DNA of 64,000 nucleotides from Mariaggregatimicrobium sp964498785 (GTDB taxonomy: Bacteria; Zhuqueibacterota; Zhuqueibacteria; Thermofontimicrobiales; Thiofontviventaceae), in contig CAZCJL010000010.1 in assembly GCA_964498785.1 (NCBI GenBank), positions 35,254-99,253 on the forward strand, written 5' to 3'. The translations under genes were made by a program, and so were the position numbers. Below the pieces are notes generated by a model. That model was not told the origin of the DNA, did not search any database, and saw only the letters and a list, made by a program, of their open reading frames with translations. Each line of letters begins with the position of its first letter. Positions within the stretch are counted from its first letter, which is position 1. Of the stretch, positions 24,033 through 31,411 are shown piece after piece.

Positions 24033-26144
24033 ATGGTAGGCAAGATCCACACCCGGGAGGACGGCGAGGGAGGCCGCGAGTGCTGCGTGCCTTACGCCCA
24101 GTGTCCGGACAACGACTTCTTCACGGCGTGCGAGTGCCCGTGCGACGCGCTCAACGACCCGCGCGGCGATTGGGCAGCAGCCCTGGCGGCCATCGAACTC
24201 GACGTTGTCCACACCGAGTTCCGCTGCCACCTGACCAGCACGACCTACTCGTTCAACGCTGACACCGACCCCGGCGGCTTCTCGATCGTCGACGGCGGCG
24301 GCGTGTGTCAGGAGTACAGGATCTTCGCGTGGCTGCTGACCGAAGACCCGGCTGGCAGCCAGATCGAGCTGTCGACGACCTGCTTCTGCTCCAACTGCTA
24401 TGAGTGCTATGTCGTTGATGTTGAGGACGATGCCTACGGCAACTGCACTCAGGCCACGGCCAGCTATGCGGGCAGCGATGGCTTCGTGTGGGGCAGCGAT
24501 TGGTTCGGCGACTTTGCCGCGGCCAACCCTGACTGCTTCGAACAGTGGTGCCCGGGGTTCTGCTCGCAGGATATCATCGTGCCTTACTGCGGGCCGGCCC
24601 AGCCGATCGGATGGCCGGGCGCCGGGTCGACTGCCGGCGTGTCTGCCGACTTCAATCCTTGGGGCACTGACTACTATTGGGAGGCGCGGGTCGTCATCTG
24701 TCAGGACGGCGACCCGTCGTCCAGCTGCCTGCTGGACGGCTGTGGTGACCCGTCCGAGCTCTGCGGGCTCATGGAGCTCTTCAATGAGGTCGGGATCTCG
24801 GAGCCATCGCCGCTCAACGACTGCGCGGTGGAGTTCGACCTCCAAGACAGCTATGGGCTATTCTGCTGCGACTGGAAGGGGACGCTGTACGAGGTGGAGT
24901 GGGATGCGTCGGACGGGCAGCCTCAGGGCGACATCACGTTCGACGGTCCGGGCTACTGTGGTGTGGGCCCGATCCTCGGCACGATCACCGACCCGGACTT
25001 CGGCCCGAACGACGGTGCGGCGACAGCGGACATCGGAGAGGGCTCCTATGACTGCTGGGAGTACCCGATCTCCGCCTATCTGGCCGGGTCCGAGGGCCTG
25101 ACGCCGCCCGACGGCGACTGCAACGTGGCCTGGTTTTCGGACCCCTGCTGCATCTCTTATAACTGGTTCTTCACGCCGCTTCCGACGTTCTTCGGGATCA
25201 ACGACCCGGGACACGAGACGGTCGAGATGGAATACTTCGACTGCGACGGCGTGGGCACGACGCTCACGGCTTTCGGGCCGTTGGACGACTGCGTGTTCAT
25301 CAGCGAGTTCAGCCCGCTAACCCTGGACTGGGACGTGGGCGGGACCCTGCCGGAGATCGAGGTCTGCTGCCTGTCCTGCGGCATGACCCAGGACGTGGAG
25401 CTGCGGTTCTTCAACAGCCAGCCCAACCAGGACTGCGGGGCGAGCCTCGCGGTGCGGGACGATGGCTCGGGCGCCACGTACCACTCGGCGGACAAGGGCT
25501 CGCTCGTCGACTTCAACACGCCGTTCGGCGCGGGTGCGGGCAACGCCGAGAGCCGCTACCGCTGGGCGAACAGTTCGGCCGGCTGCTGCGGCGGCGGCCC
25601 GAACGCCGTGGACGGCGAGACCGTGACCGTCAAGAGCGCGTCGTCCACTCAGGATGATCTCGACGGACCCCTGTCCTGGGTCGAGTTCCAGTTCATGGTT
25701 CGCGAATCCTGCCTGCCGTCGCTCAGCCCGGATCGGAACACGACCCGCGGCCCGATCAGCATTCTCAGTCCGGGCCAGGCGGACATCGGCCCGTTCATCT
25801 GCGACACGGACGACGCGTACTCCGCGGTGACCCTGACCATCGACAACCCCAACGCCTTCTCCGTGGACTACGACGTGGACGTGACGGTCCAGACCTCCGG
25901 CAAGACCTGCACTGAGGACCTGGGCCTGACGGTCAACATTACGGGCACGGTGGCCGCCTCCGGCCAGAACGTGATCGACCTCCTGACGCTGTTCGGCGGC
26001 GGCCCGTTCCTCGCCTGCTGCTGTGGCGAGTTCCCGTCCGGTGACTGCAGCTGCGTCTACCAGCAGAAGGTGTTCGACGTGGGCCTCAATTCGACGGCCC
26101 CCGCCGCCAGCTCGCTGGACTTCACGGTCCAGACAACTGAGTGA
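24033..26144 (+). CDS. Extremely cysteine-rich acidic protein, 703 aa
   Basis: ATG 24033 lies 1 nt after the previous stop. The protein has dozens of cysteines, often as CC, CxC or CxxC (ECCVPYAQC, CECPCDAL, CFCSNCYEC, CCLSCG, CCGGG, ACCCGEF, DCSC), many Asp/Gly/Trp residues and few Lys. It resembles no phage protein I know. Cysteine content, acidity and its place after a Cys-rich fibre suggest an extracellular, disulfide- or metal-stabilised tail or head appendage. No signal peptide is visible, as expected for a virion protein. Confidence 0.55.
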   Translation: MVGKIHTREDGEGGRECCVPYAQCPDNDFFTACECPCDALNDPRGDWAAALAAIELDVVHTEFRCHLTSTTYSFNADTDPGGFSIVDGGGVCQEYRIFAWLLTEDPAGSQIELSTTCFCSNCYECYVVDVEDDAYGNCTQATASYAGSDGFVWGSDWFGDFAAANPDCFEQWCPGFCSQDIIVPYCGPAQPIGWPGAGSTAGVSADFNPWGTDYYWEARVVICQDGDPSSSCLLDGCGDPSELCGLMELFNEVGISEPSPLNDCAVEFDLQDSYGLFCCDWKGTLYEVEWDASDGQPQGDITFDGPGYCGVGPILGTITDPDFGPNDGAATADIGEGSYDCWEYPISAYLAGSEGLTPPDGDCNVAWFSDPCCISYNWFFTPLPTFFGINDPGHETVEMEYFDCDGVGTTLTAFGPLDDCVFISEFSPLTLDWDVGGTLPEIEVCCLSCGMTQDVELRFFNSQPNQDCGASLAVRDDGSGATYHSADKGSLVDFNTPFGAGAGNAESRYRWANSSAGCCGGGPNAVDGETVTVKSASSTQDDLDGPLSWVEFQFMVRESCLPSLSPDRNTTRGPISILSPGQADIGPFICDTDDAYSAVTLTIDNPNAFSVDYDVDVTVQTSGKTCTEDLGLTVNITGTVAASGQNVIDLLTLFGGGPFLACCCGEFPSGDCSCVYQQKVFDVGLNSTAPAASSLDFTVQTTE

Positions 26145-26146
26145 TC

Positions 26147-26175
26147 TTGACAAATCACACCGATCGAGGTATGTA
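26147..26175 (+). promoter_or_regulatory. Leaderless-type promoter with consensus -35
   Basis: TTGACA (26147-26152), 17 nt, TATGTA (26170-26175), then 6 nt to ATG 26182. It lies in the short gap after the Cys-rich gene and is the best sigma-70-like match in the window. Confidence 0.7.
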
Positions 26176-26181
26176 AGAGAC

Positions 26182-26673
26182 ATGTCCGACCAACTTGATC
26201 CGCCCACCAAGCCTGAGCCGGAGCACCGGGCGCAGGTCGTCACTCCCCGCCATGTCCTGGCCCGCCTCCGGTATCGGGACCCCGAGAACCCGGGCGCGGC
26301 CGAGCGCCTGTTCATCGAGACGTTCCTCGCGGCCCTCGAGCCGAAGTACGCCGAGATCCGGGAGTGGATGCAGGACTGGCAGGACAACCCCAAGACCTGC
26401 AACTGCACGAACAAGATCGCGCGGCTGATCAGTGTGGAGCGGGACAAGGTGCAGGGCGTGCTGGACGAGGTGTTCGGCGCCGGCCACTACGAGCTGCAGG
26501 TGCAGACCCGTGGCCGGCCGCTGACCGGCGAGACCCGGCTGATCGACGCCACGGCCGAGGCCTACTCCCGGCTGATGACCGAGCTGATGGAGGACCGGCG
26601 GGCGTTCCGCGGCCTGACGGTCGTCGACCGGGAAGAGGAGGGGCAGCCCAAGTGGCTGGTCCTGTTCTGGTGA
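26182..26673 (+). CDS. Hypothetical protein, 163 aa
   Basis: ATG 26182 lies 6 nt after a TTGACA-17-TATGTA promoter and lacks a ribosome-binding site. The protein is helical and charged (FIETFLAALEPKYAEIREWMQDW), contains CNC, and ends KWLVLFW. The next gene ends similarly in MLIVYFW, which hints at a shared docking tail. Function unknown; the position suggests a tail or baseplate component. Confidence 0.6.
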   Translation: MSDQLDPPTKPEPEHRAQVVTPRHVLARLRYRDPENPGAAERLFIETFLAALEPKYAEIREWMQDWQDNPKTCNCTNKIARLISVERDKVQGVLDEVFGAGHYELQVQTRGRPLTGETRLIDATAEAYSRLMTELMEDRRAFRGLTVVDREEEGQPKWLVLFW

Positions 26674-26677
26674 GCGC

Positions 26678-27223
26678 ATGGCCTCGGTCAGCCTCAGCCG
26701 GGTGATCGACCTGCTCCGCGGCGCGAACGGCGCGGAGCTCCAGGAGTCATTCCGCCAGTTCTTCCCCCGGTCGACGGTCGTGGCCATGGACCGGTGGCTC
26801 AGTCGCAAGGGCTGCGGCAGCTGCCGCGGGAGCCTGCTCGAGGAGCTGGCGGCGGACGCCGACCGGGTGCAGGCCTGGCTCCGACGGAACGACCTGCTGG
26901 ACCAGGTGGCGAACGCCACCCAGCAGGCCAAGGAGCGGGAGGACGCCTGGGACCTGCCTGGTCGCGGGACGCTCCGCGGGCGTCGGATTCGGGTGCTCGA
27001 CCGCCCGTCCGACTGGTCGGAGCTCTGGGCGGTGATCGACGACCGAGGCCTGACGTTCGACGGCCTGCACATCGACCGGGACCCGTATTCCGACGTGCCG
27101 CTCCGCAGCATGAGCCGTGAGGAGCTGGCGGAGTTCTGCGAGAAGAGCGACGAACAGGTGAGTACCATGGGCGAGGAATGGCTTGCCGCGCGGTACGGCA
27201 TGCTCATCGTCTACTTCTGGTGA
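26678..27223 (+). CDS. Hypothetical protein, 181 aa
   Basis: The ATG at 26678 follows the previous stop by 4 nt. The protein has a KGCGSCRGS turn, a helical middle, a DWSELWAVIDDRGLTFDGLHIDRDP segment and the C-terminal MLIVYFW. No family recognised. Copy 3 of the recurring palindrome follows its stop at once. Confidence 0.6.
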   Translation: MASVSLSRVIDLLRGANGAELQESFRQFFPRSTVVAMDRWLSRKGCGSCRGSLLEELAADADRVQAWLRRNDLLDQVANATQQAKEREDAWDLPGRGTLRGRRIRVLDRPSDWSELWAVIDDRGLTFDGLHIDRDPYSDVPLRSMSREELAEFCEKSDEQVSTMGEEWLAARYGMLIVYFW

Positions 27224-27242
27224 ATCTGTCCGCGCGGACACT
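27222..27242 (+). promoter_or_regulatory. Recurring palindromic site, copy 3
   Basis: AATCTGTCCGCGCGGACACTTTT, with its core palindrome at 27227-27240, sits between a stop codon and the GGAGG of the gene starting at 27259. Confidence 0.7.
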
Positions 27243-27258
27243 TTTCGACGGAGGTACG

Positions 27259-27621
27259 ATGTACGAGATCCCAGTCATATCCGACAAGCGGTCGTCGGCC
27301 CTCGGCTACTGCTTCCTGCGGGTGCACGACCGCTGGCCGAAGGCCGCGCTCCGCCGGCCCGAGGGCCAGACCTGCACGAGCCTCGTCTCGCTCTACCTGC
27401 AGTCCAATCCTGGCGAGTGCCGGATCTACCGGTCGCGGGACGAGATGCAGGCCCGCGACCTGTTCAGTTGCCCGGTGCCCCGGCTGGCCCTGAACCTGGA
27501 CCGGGACCTGCTGCGGATCGAGGGCCTGGATGGGGGAGAGCCGCTGGCCGACTGGCTGGCGGCTCTTCCGTTCTGGCGGTTCAAGGTCTCGGACAGCGGC
27601 CGGATCCTGGTAGCTGGGTGA
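27259..27621 (+). CDS. Hypothetical protein, 120 aa
   Basis: ATG 27259 has GGAGG upstream and lies 18 nt after the palindrome core. It is a small mixed-fold protein (PVISDKRSSALGYCFLRVHD, LALNLDRDLLRIEGLDG) of unknown role. Its TGA overlaps the next ATG. Confidence 0.6.
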   Translation: MYEIPVISDKRSSALGYCFLRVHDRWPKAALRRPEGQTCTSLVSLYLQSNPGECRIYRSRDEMQARDLFSCPVPRLALNLDRDLLRIEGLDGGEPLADWLAALPFWRFKVSDSGRILVAG

Positions 27622-28000
27622 TGTGGGCGGCCTGGGTGTTCGGAGGGGCGGTCATCGGCCTGGTGCTGTTCGTCGGNNNNNNNNNNNNNNNNNNNNNNNN
27701 NNNNNNNNNNNNNNNNNNNNNNNNNNNNNNNNNNNNNNNNNNNNNNNNNNNNNNNNNNNNNNNNNNNNNNNNNNNNTGTGGGCGGCCTGGGTGTTCGGAG
27801 GGGCGGTCATCGGCCTGGTGCTGTTCGTCGGTTGGGAGGTGGCCATGTCCCTCCACGTCATGCGGCGGCATGACGCCGCCCGGAAGAAGTGGGAGGCGGC
27901 GTGGGAGCGGAATCTCGCGGCTCGCCGCCGGGCCCTGGGCCTGGAGCCTGACGGCCGCTACGGTCGCCTAACGTATGAGGAGGAGCGCGATGAGCGGTGA
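27621..28000 (+). CDS. Small membrane protein interrupted by a false scaffold gap
   Basis: ATG 27621 overlaps the previous stop and opens MWAAWVFGGAVIGLVLFVG, a single transmembrane helix. The sequence then meets 100 N's, after which the same 55 bases are repeated and reading continues WEVAMSLHVMRRHDAARKKW to the stop at 28000. If the duplicate and the N's are removed, one intact small protein of about 74 aa results: an N-terminal membrane anchor plus a basic cytoplasmic tail. Such proteins can act in lysis or virion assembly, but I cannot say which. Confidence 0.6.
27622..27831. repeat. 55-bp duplicated contig ends around a 100-N gap
   Basis: Bases 27622-27676 and 27777-27831 are identical over 55 nt and flank exactly 100 N's (27677-27776). 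This is what a scaffolder leaves when two contigs that overlap by one k-mer are joined with a fixed gap. It is not a biological repeat. Confidence 0.85.
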
Positions 28001-28880
28001 TGGCATGCAGCGGGACGTGTTCGGGGGCAACGCCCAGCCGCCAGGCCTGCACTTCGAGATCAGCCACCAGCAGCAGCAGGTCCAGCGGGCGCTGGCCGCC
28101 TACCGGAACAACATCGCCCTGCCGGACGTGCACGTGGCCTCCCGCCACGACCGGAGCCAGCCTCCGGTCCTGGGCGAGGACGGCGAGGAGATGACTTTCG
28201 AGCGGCGTGCCAGCCTGATGGCTGGCAAGCGGCCGATGCTCGAGCAGACGCCCGACGGCCGGGTCCGGATCGTGGACCAGGACTTCAGCCAGCAGTTCGA
28301 CGAGGACATCGGTCAGGAGCGGCTGGGGAAGTCGGCGATCGAGAACCGGCCGGGCATGCGGGTGGTGCGGCCGAAGGAGCTGGAGCTGGGCGTGACGGAG
28401 GTCGGAGGTACGATGGCCCCCGAGGGGACCTGGATCCCCGGAACCGAGGGTGACGTGTCCCGCTGTCTGTATACCGCGCCGAACGTCAACCACACCGCGA
28501 GCCTGATCACCGAACTCCACGCCTGCATCCGGGCGGTGGTCGGGGCGTCGGGCGATCGGCGCCTGGCCTGTCGCGGTGTGTCGGCCAGCTCCCGTGCCCT
28601 GCAGCGCATTAGCCAGGCGCTGGGCGGGGACTGCGAGAGCCGGCTGCTGGGCATTCCGGTGACCGTCGTCCCGCACCGGGACAACGAGATCCGGTTCCAT
28701 GCCGACCACGAGGTTCCGGACCTGGCTGGCAGCTACGCCAGCCTCTTCCTGATCGAGCCCCTGCTGCCGGTGGCGGTGGCGGAGGAGGTCGACGAGTGCC
28801 CGTCGCACCCCGACCAGGGCGACACCCAGATCATGCCGGCGTTGGACGCCGAGCCCAAGGAGCGGGACGATGCTGAATGA
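27990..28880 (+). CDS. Hypothetical structural-region protein, 296 aa
   Basis: ATG 27990 follows AGGAGGAGCG and overlaps the end of the membrane-protein gene. The N-terminal half is Gln/Arg-rich; the C-terminal half is more globular (LITELHACIRAVVGASGDRR, LLGIPVTVVPHRDNEIRF), with an acidic tail. No family recognised. The next gene overlaps by 11 nt. Confidence 0.6.
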   Translation: MSGDGMQRDVFGGNAQPPGLHFEISHQQQQVQRALAAYRNNIALPDVHVASRHDRSQPPVLGEDGEEMTFERRASLMAGKRPMLEQTPDGRVRIVDQDFSQQFDEDIGQERLGKSAIENRPGMRVVRPKELELGVTEVGGTMAPEGTWIPGTEGDVSRCLYTAPNVNHTASLITELHACIRAVVGASGDRRLACRGVSASSRALQRISQALGGDCESRLLGIPVTVVPHRDNEIRFHADHEVPDLAGSYASLFLIEPLLPVAVAEEVDECPSHPDQGDTQIMPALDAEPKERDDAE

Positions 28881-29565
28881 GCGACACTGGGCCTACTTCC
28901 GGACCCTGCTGCCGGGGGCCGTGGCCTACGCCATCGACCAGGCGGGCATGCAGCGGCTGTTCACCACGCCCAACGTCATGTTCAGCGAGCAGGCGGGCGG
29001 GCGGTGGGTGATGCGGGAGTCCGGCCACCAGGAGAAGGCCATCGGCCTAGTCCAGTTCGGCGGCCGGTTCGAGGCCAGCGGCAGCCTCCAGCTGCATCCC
29101 TCCGTCCAGCAGTCCTTCGGAGCGGTCCCCCACCACCCGCCGGACTCTACCAGCCTCCCGGTCCAGAGCCCGCCACCCACCCTGCCGGAGGAGGCGGGGC
29201 CTGAGGCCGTCTACGGCAGCCGGCCGTCGGACGTCGTCCAGCAGCCTCCGCCGCCCGAGGTCCCGGGCATCCCGCCGGGCCACCCCTACCACAACGGGGA
29301 CTCGACGGTGGTCCGGGACGCCGCCGGCATGCTGACGACCGGCACCCAGGACCAGCCCGCCACGTTCCAGGAGCACGACGACCTGCTGCACGTGGACACG
29401 GAGCAGGTGGAGGCCCCGATGGACCTGCTCGAGGAGCTGGGGCACCTGGTCATGGCGATGGCCGGGCGGATGGACCCCTCGGCCAAGAACGCGCTGCTCC
29501 CCCAGATGACCCGGGTCAGCCGGCTCCTGGCCGAGTACCACACGACACGGCAGGCGGCCGTCTGA
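28870..29565 (+). CDS. Hypothetical protein with Pro-rich linker, 231 aa
   Basis: ATG 28870 has AAGGAGCGGG upstream. Residues 1 to about 80 form a small globular part (ERHWAYFRTLLPGAVAYAID), 90-145 a Pro-rich linker and 165-225 a helical C-terminal domain (LLEELGHLVMAMAGRM). The layout suggests a connector in the virion, but this is inference. Confidence 0.55.
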   Translation: MLNERHWAYFRTLLPGAVAYAIDQAGMQRLFTTPNVMFSEQAGGRWVMRESGHQEKAIGLVQFGGRFEASGSLQLHPSVQQSFGAVPHHPPDSTSLPVQSPPPTLPEEAGPEAVYGSRPSDVVQQPPPPEVPGIPPGHPYHNGDSTVVRDAAGMLTTGTQDQPATFQEHDDLLHVDTEQVEAPMDLLEELGHLVMAMAGRMDPSAKNALLPQMTRVSRLLAEYHTTRQAAV

Positions 29566-30068
29566 TGGAGAAGCTGGGGGAGCAGGACGTCCTCCGGCTC
29601 CTGGTCAGACGCCGGTGGACGGGCCGGAGCTTCCTTCTGCCGCGGTTCGCCCCTTCCAAGTGGTGGGAGTGCGACCTGTTCGAGGTGACGGGCAGCGGCT
29701 ACTTTCGGGAGTACGAGGTCAAGACCAGCCGCAGCGACTTCCTGCGCGACGGCCAGAAGCGGAGCCGTGGTCGCTACGTCCGGATCGGGGGGAAGTGGGA
29801 GGAGACGTCAGGAGCCCGCAAGCACCAGCTGCTGGCCGACGGCAGCCCCCGCGGACCCAAGCAGTTCTGGTTCGTGACGCCGCAGGGCCTGGTGGAGCTG
29901 GACGAGGTCCCGGAGTTCGCCGGCCTGATCGTGATCACCGACCGACAGCAGGTCCGTGAACTGCGGCCGGCTCCCGTCCTCCACCGGCAGAAGCTGGCGG
30001 ACGGCGAGCTCCAGCGGGCCAAGGACAACGCCTGGCACCGGCTGATGCAGCGCGAGTTCTGGGGCTGA
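29565..30068 (+). CDS. MmcB-like PD-(D/E)XK nuclease
   Basis: The 167-aa protein contains WECDLFEVTGSGYFREYEVK followed by TSRSDFLRDGQKR. The D...E-x-K arrangement and the TSRSDFLRD segment match the MmcB/DUF1052-type DNA-repair proteins, which have a PD-(D/E)XK nuclease core. Further on, KQFWFVTPQGLVELDEVPEFAGLIVI gives the core beta strands. A role in DNA repair or in attack on host DNA is plausible. ATG 29565 overlaps the previous stop and the gene's own stop overlaps a 25-aa frame. Family resemblance is good; activity is inferred. Confidence 0.65.
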   Translation: MEKLGEQDVLRLLVRRRWTGRSFLLPRFAPSKWWECDLFEVTGSGYFREYEVKTSRSDFLRDGQKRSRGRYVRIGGKWEETSGARKHQLLADGSPRGPKQFWFVTPQGLVELDEVPEFAGLIVITDRQQVRELRPAPVLHRQKLADGELQRAKDNAWHRLMQREFWG

Positions 30069-30145
30069 TGACCCTGACCCAGGTCTGCCTGGCGGTCTGT
30101 GGCTGTGCCCTGCTCCTGATCAGGCGCCTGAGCCGCAGGTCATAG
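30068..30145 (+). CDS. Putative 25-aa membrane peptide
   Basis: ATG 30068 overlaps the nuclease stop (TGATG). The frame reads MTLTQVCLAVCGCALLLIRR plus a few basic residues, a single hydrophobic helix with a basic end. Its TAG lies inside the conserved inverted terminator-tail motif. Tiny, and supported only by coupling and hydrophobicity. Confidence 0.35.
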   Translation: MTLTQVCLAVCGCALLLIRRLSRRS

Positions 30146-30182
30146 CTAAAGAAAAAGGCTGCGAACCCCCTGGCCGGGGCTC
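30139..30182 (-). terminator. Hairpin with conserved tail, minus-strand orientation
   Basis: On the minus strand the hairpin GAGCCCC-GGCCAG-GGGGTTC (30182-30163) is followed by CCTTTTTCTTTAGCTATGAC (30158-30139), the same tail found after the + strand hairpins at 13.0 and 30.6 kb. No minus-strand gene lies upstream of it, so its purpose is unclear. Confidence 0.45.
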
Positions 30183-30251
30183 CTTCATTCGGGGGCTGGA
30201 CGTCGCATACATTGATGAGCCGACGTTCACTCTAACCCGAAGGAGAACATC

Positions 30252-30590
30252 ATGCACGTTTTCATCAGCGACGACCGCGCCGTCGCGGTCAACCTCGACC
30301 TGAGAGCCCTGCCGCGTGCCTGGCAGGAAGACCTCGTGGCGGCTCCGGTCGTCACGCTGTTGTGGGTCCACAGAGAGCCAACCCTGTTCGAGGGCACGGA
30401 CGGGGCTCGGCCAAATCACCTACCCATGTGCGTCAGACTATCCAACAGCGCCACGGGCGTCTATCTGGACGCCCTGGCCGACGCCCGCCAGCCCCGCACG
30501 GGGCACTGGCGGGGGGTCGGGCGGCTCTTCCGCGTCCGCTGCCTCTGCCCCGAATGCGGGGCAGCTCAGCCCGAGAGCCCCTTCGTCTGA
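30252..30590 (+). CDS. Hypothetical protein, 112 aa, in a motif-flanked cassette
   Basis: ATG 30252 has GAAGGAGAAC upstream. The protein starts MHVFISDDRAVAVNLDLRAL and ends with a possible half zinc ribbon (VRCLCPECGAAQPES). It is isolated from its neighbours by about 100 nt on the left and 150 nt on the right. It is bounded by outward-facing copies of the hairpin/TTTCTTTAGCTATGAC motif, so it may be an independently acquired gene. Function unknown. Confidence 0.55.
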   Translation: MHVFISDDRAVAVNLDLRALPRAWQEDLVAAPVVTLLWVHREPTLFEGTDGARPNHLPMCVRLSNSATGVYLDALADARQPRTGHWRGVGRLFRVRCLCPECGAAQPESPFV

Positions 30591-30599
30591 GCTGCAGGT

Positions 30600-30648
30600 G
30601 CCCGGCCCCTTCGGGGGCCGGGCGCCGCCGCTTTTCTTTAGCTATGAC
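30600..30648 (+). terminator. Hairpin terminator with conserved tail
   Basis: A perfect 10-bp stem, GCCCGGCCCC (30600-30609) with GGGGCCGGGC (30614-30623) and a stable TTCG loop, is followed by CTTTTCTTTAGCTATGAC (30631-30648). A second inverted repeat, GCAGCTCAG/CTGAGCTGC (30561-30569, 30587-30595), spans the stop codon just upstream. Confidence 0.7.
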
Positions 30649-30740
30649 TCGTCGGGCAATAGACACTTCCAGAACCGCCTCTCTCCAGTTACCGTTCCGC
30701 TCCCTCTTTCCCCGGCCACCGGACCGTGGTAACCTGCGGC

Positions 30741-31394
30741 ATGGCAGGTCCGATCCGCAACTACCAGAACGCGGGGATCCAGTACGAGATCCCGGCGACG
30801 GTCGACCCGGCCGGTACCGGCGTCCTCCGCTTCAGCCTCACACTGATGGATGCCGACGCCTACTGGTCCGAGGACCGGAACGGGCCGTCGACCGTCATCC
30901 GCTGGACCAGGGGCGACGGCGCCCAGGGCATGCCCGTCCAGACGTCGGTCCCCACGAACCCCGGGCCCGGCGACTACTGGATCGAGGACATCGGGGGCAG
31001 CCAGTACTGGGCGTTCGTCGACGGGTCGGGCGTCGTGCAGCGGATCGAGCCGGGCTCCAACCTGACGATCGACGACCTGCAGGACGTCTTCATCAGCAGC
31101 CTGGTGCCGCTGACCGACTCCGTGGCCACGACCGTCCTGACGCATGCCGTGGCCAGCTCCTGCACCTACACCCTGGACCTGGTCGACGGCAGCGGCAAGC
31201 ACTGGGCCGTGACCATCCAGGCGGCGGTCACGGCCGCCGGCACCGCCCAGGCCACGGTCCTGCCTCCGACCGAGCCCCTGCCGATCGTCCCGGGCGGCAT
31301 CGCCGTGAGCTACGCGGCGGGCGACATGACACTCGAGGTCACGATCAACGGCGCGGGCTACAGCGCCCGGGCCCGTGCCATCAACATGCCGTAG
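30741..31394 (+). CDS. Putative baseplate/fibre protein, 217 aa
   Basis: I chose ATG 30741. It lies 5 nt after TAACCT (30730-30735), a TANNNT box, with no ribosome-binding site, so it may be leaderless, although no good -35 is seen. The protein is beta-rich with Thr/Val/Gly repeats (VLRFSLTLMDADAYW, GGIAVSYAAGDMTLEVTING), like immunoglobulin-type or fibre domains of tails. It is followed by the YadA-like fibre gene. No named family. Confidence 0.5.
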   Translation: MAGPIRNYQNAGIQYEIPATVDPAGTGVLRFSLTLMDADAYWSEDRNGPSTVIRWTRGDGAQGMPVQTSVPTNPGPGDYWIEDIGGSQYWAFVDGSGVVQRIEPGSNLTIDDLQDVFISSLVPLTDSVATTVLTHAVASSCTYTLDLVDGSGKHWAVTIQAAVTAAGTAQATVLPPTEPLPIVPGGIAVSYAAGDMTLEVTINGAGYSARARAINMP

Positions 31395-31411
31395 TGGAGA
31401 GACCGTAGACC

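Noticed and set aside
27677..27776. A biological 55-bp direct repeat around an unknown insert
   Set aside because: Exact k-mer-length identity around a fixed 100-N run is the mark of a scaffolding artefact.
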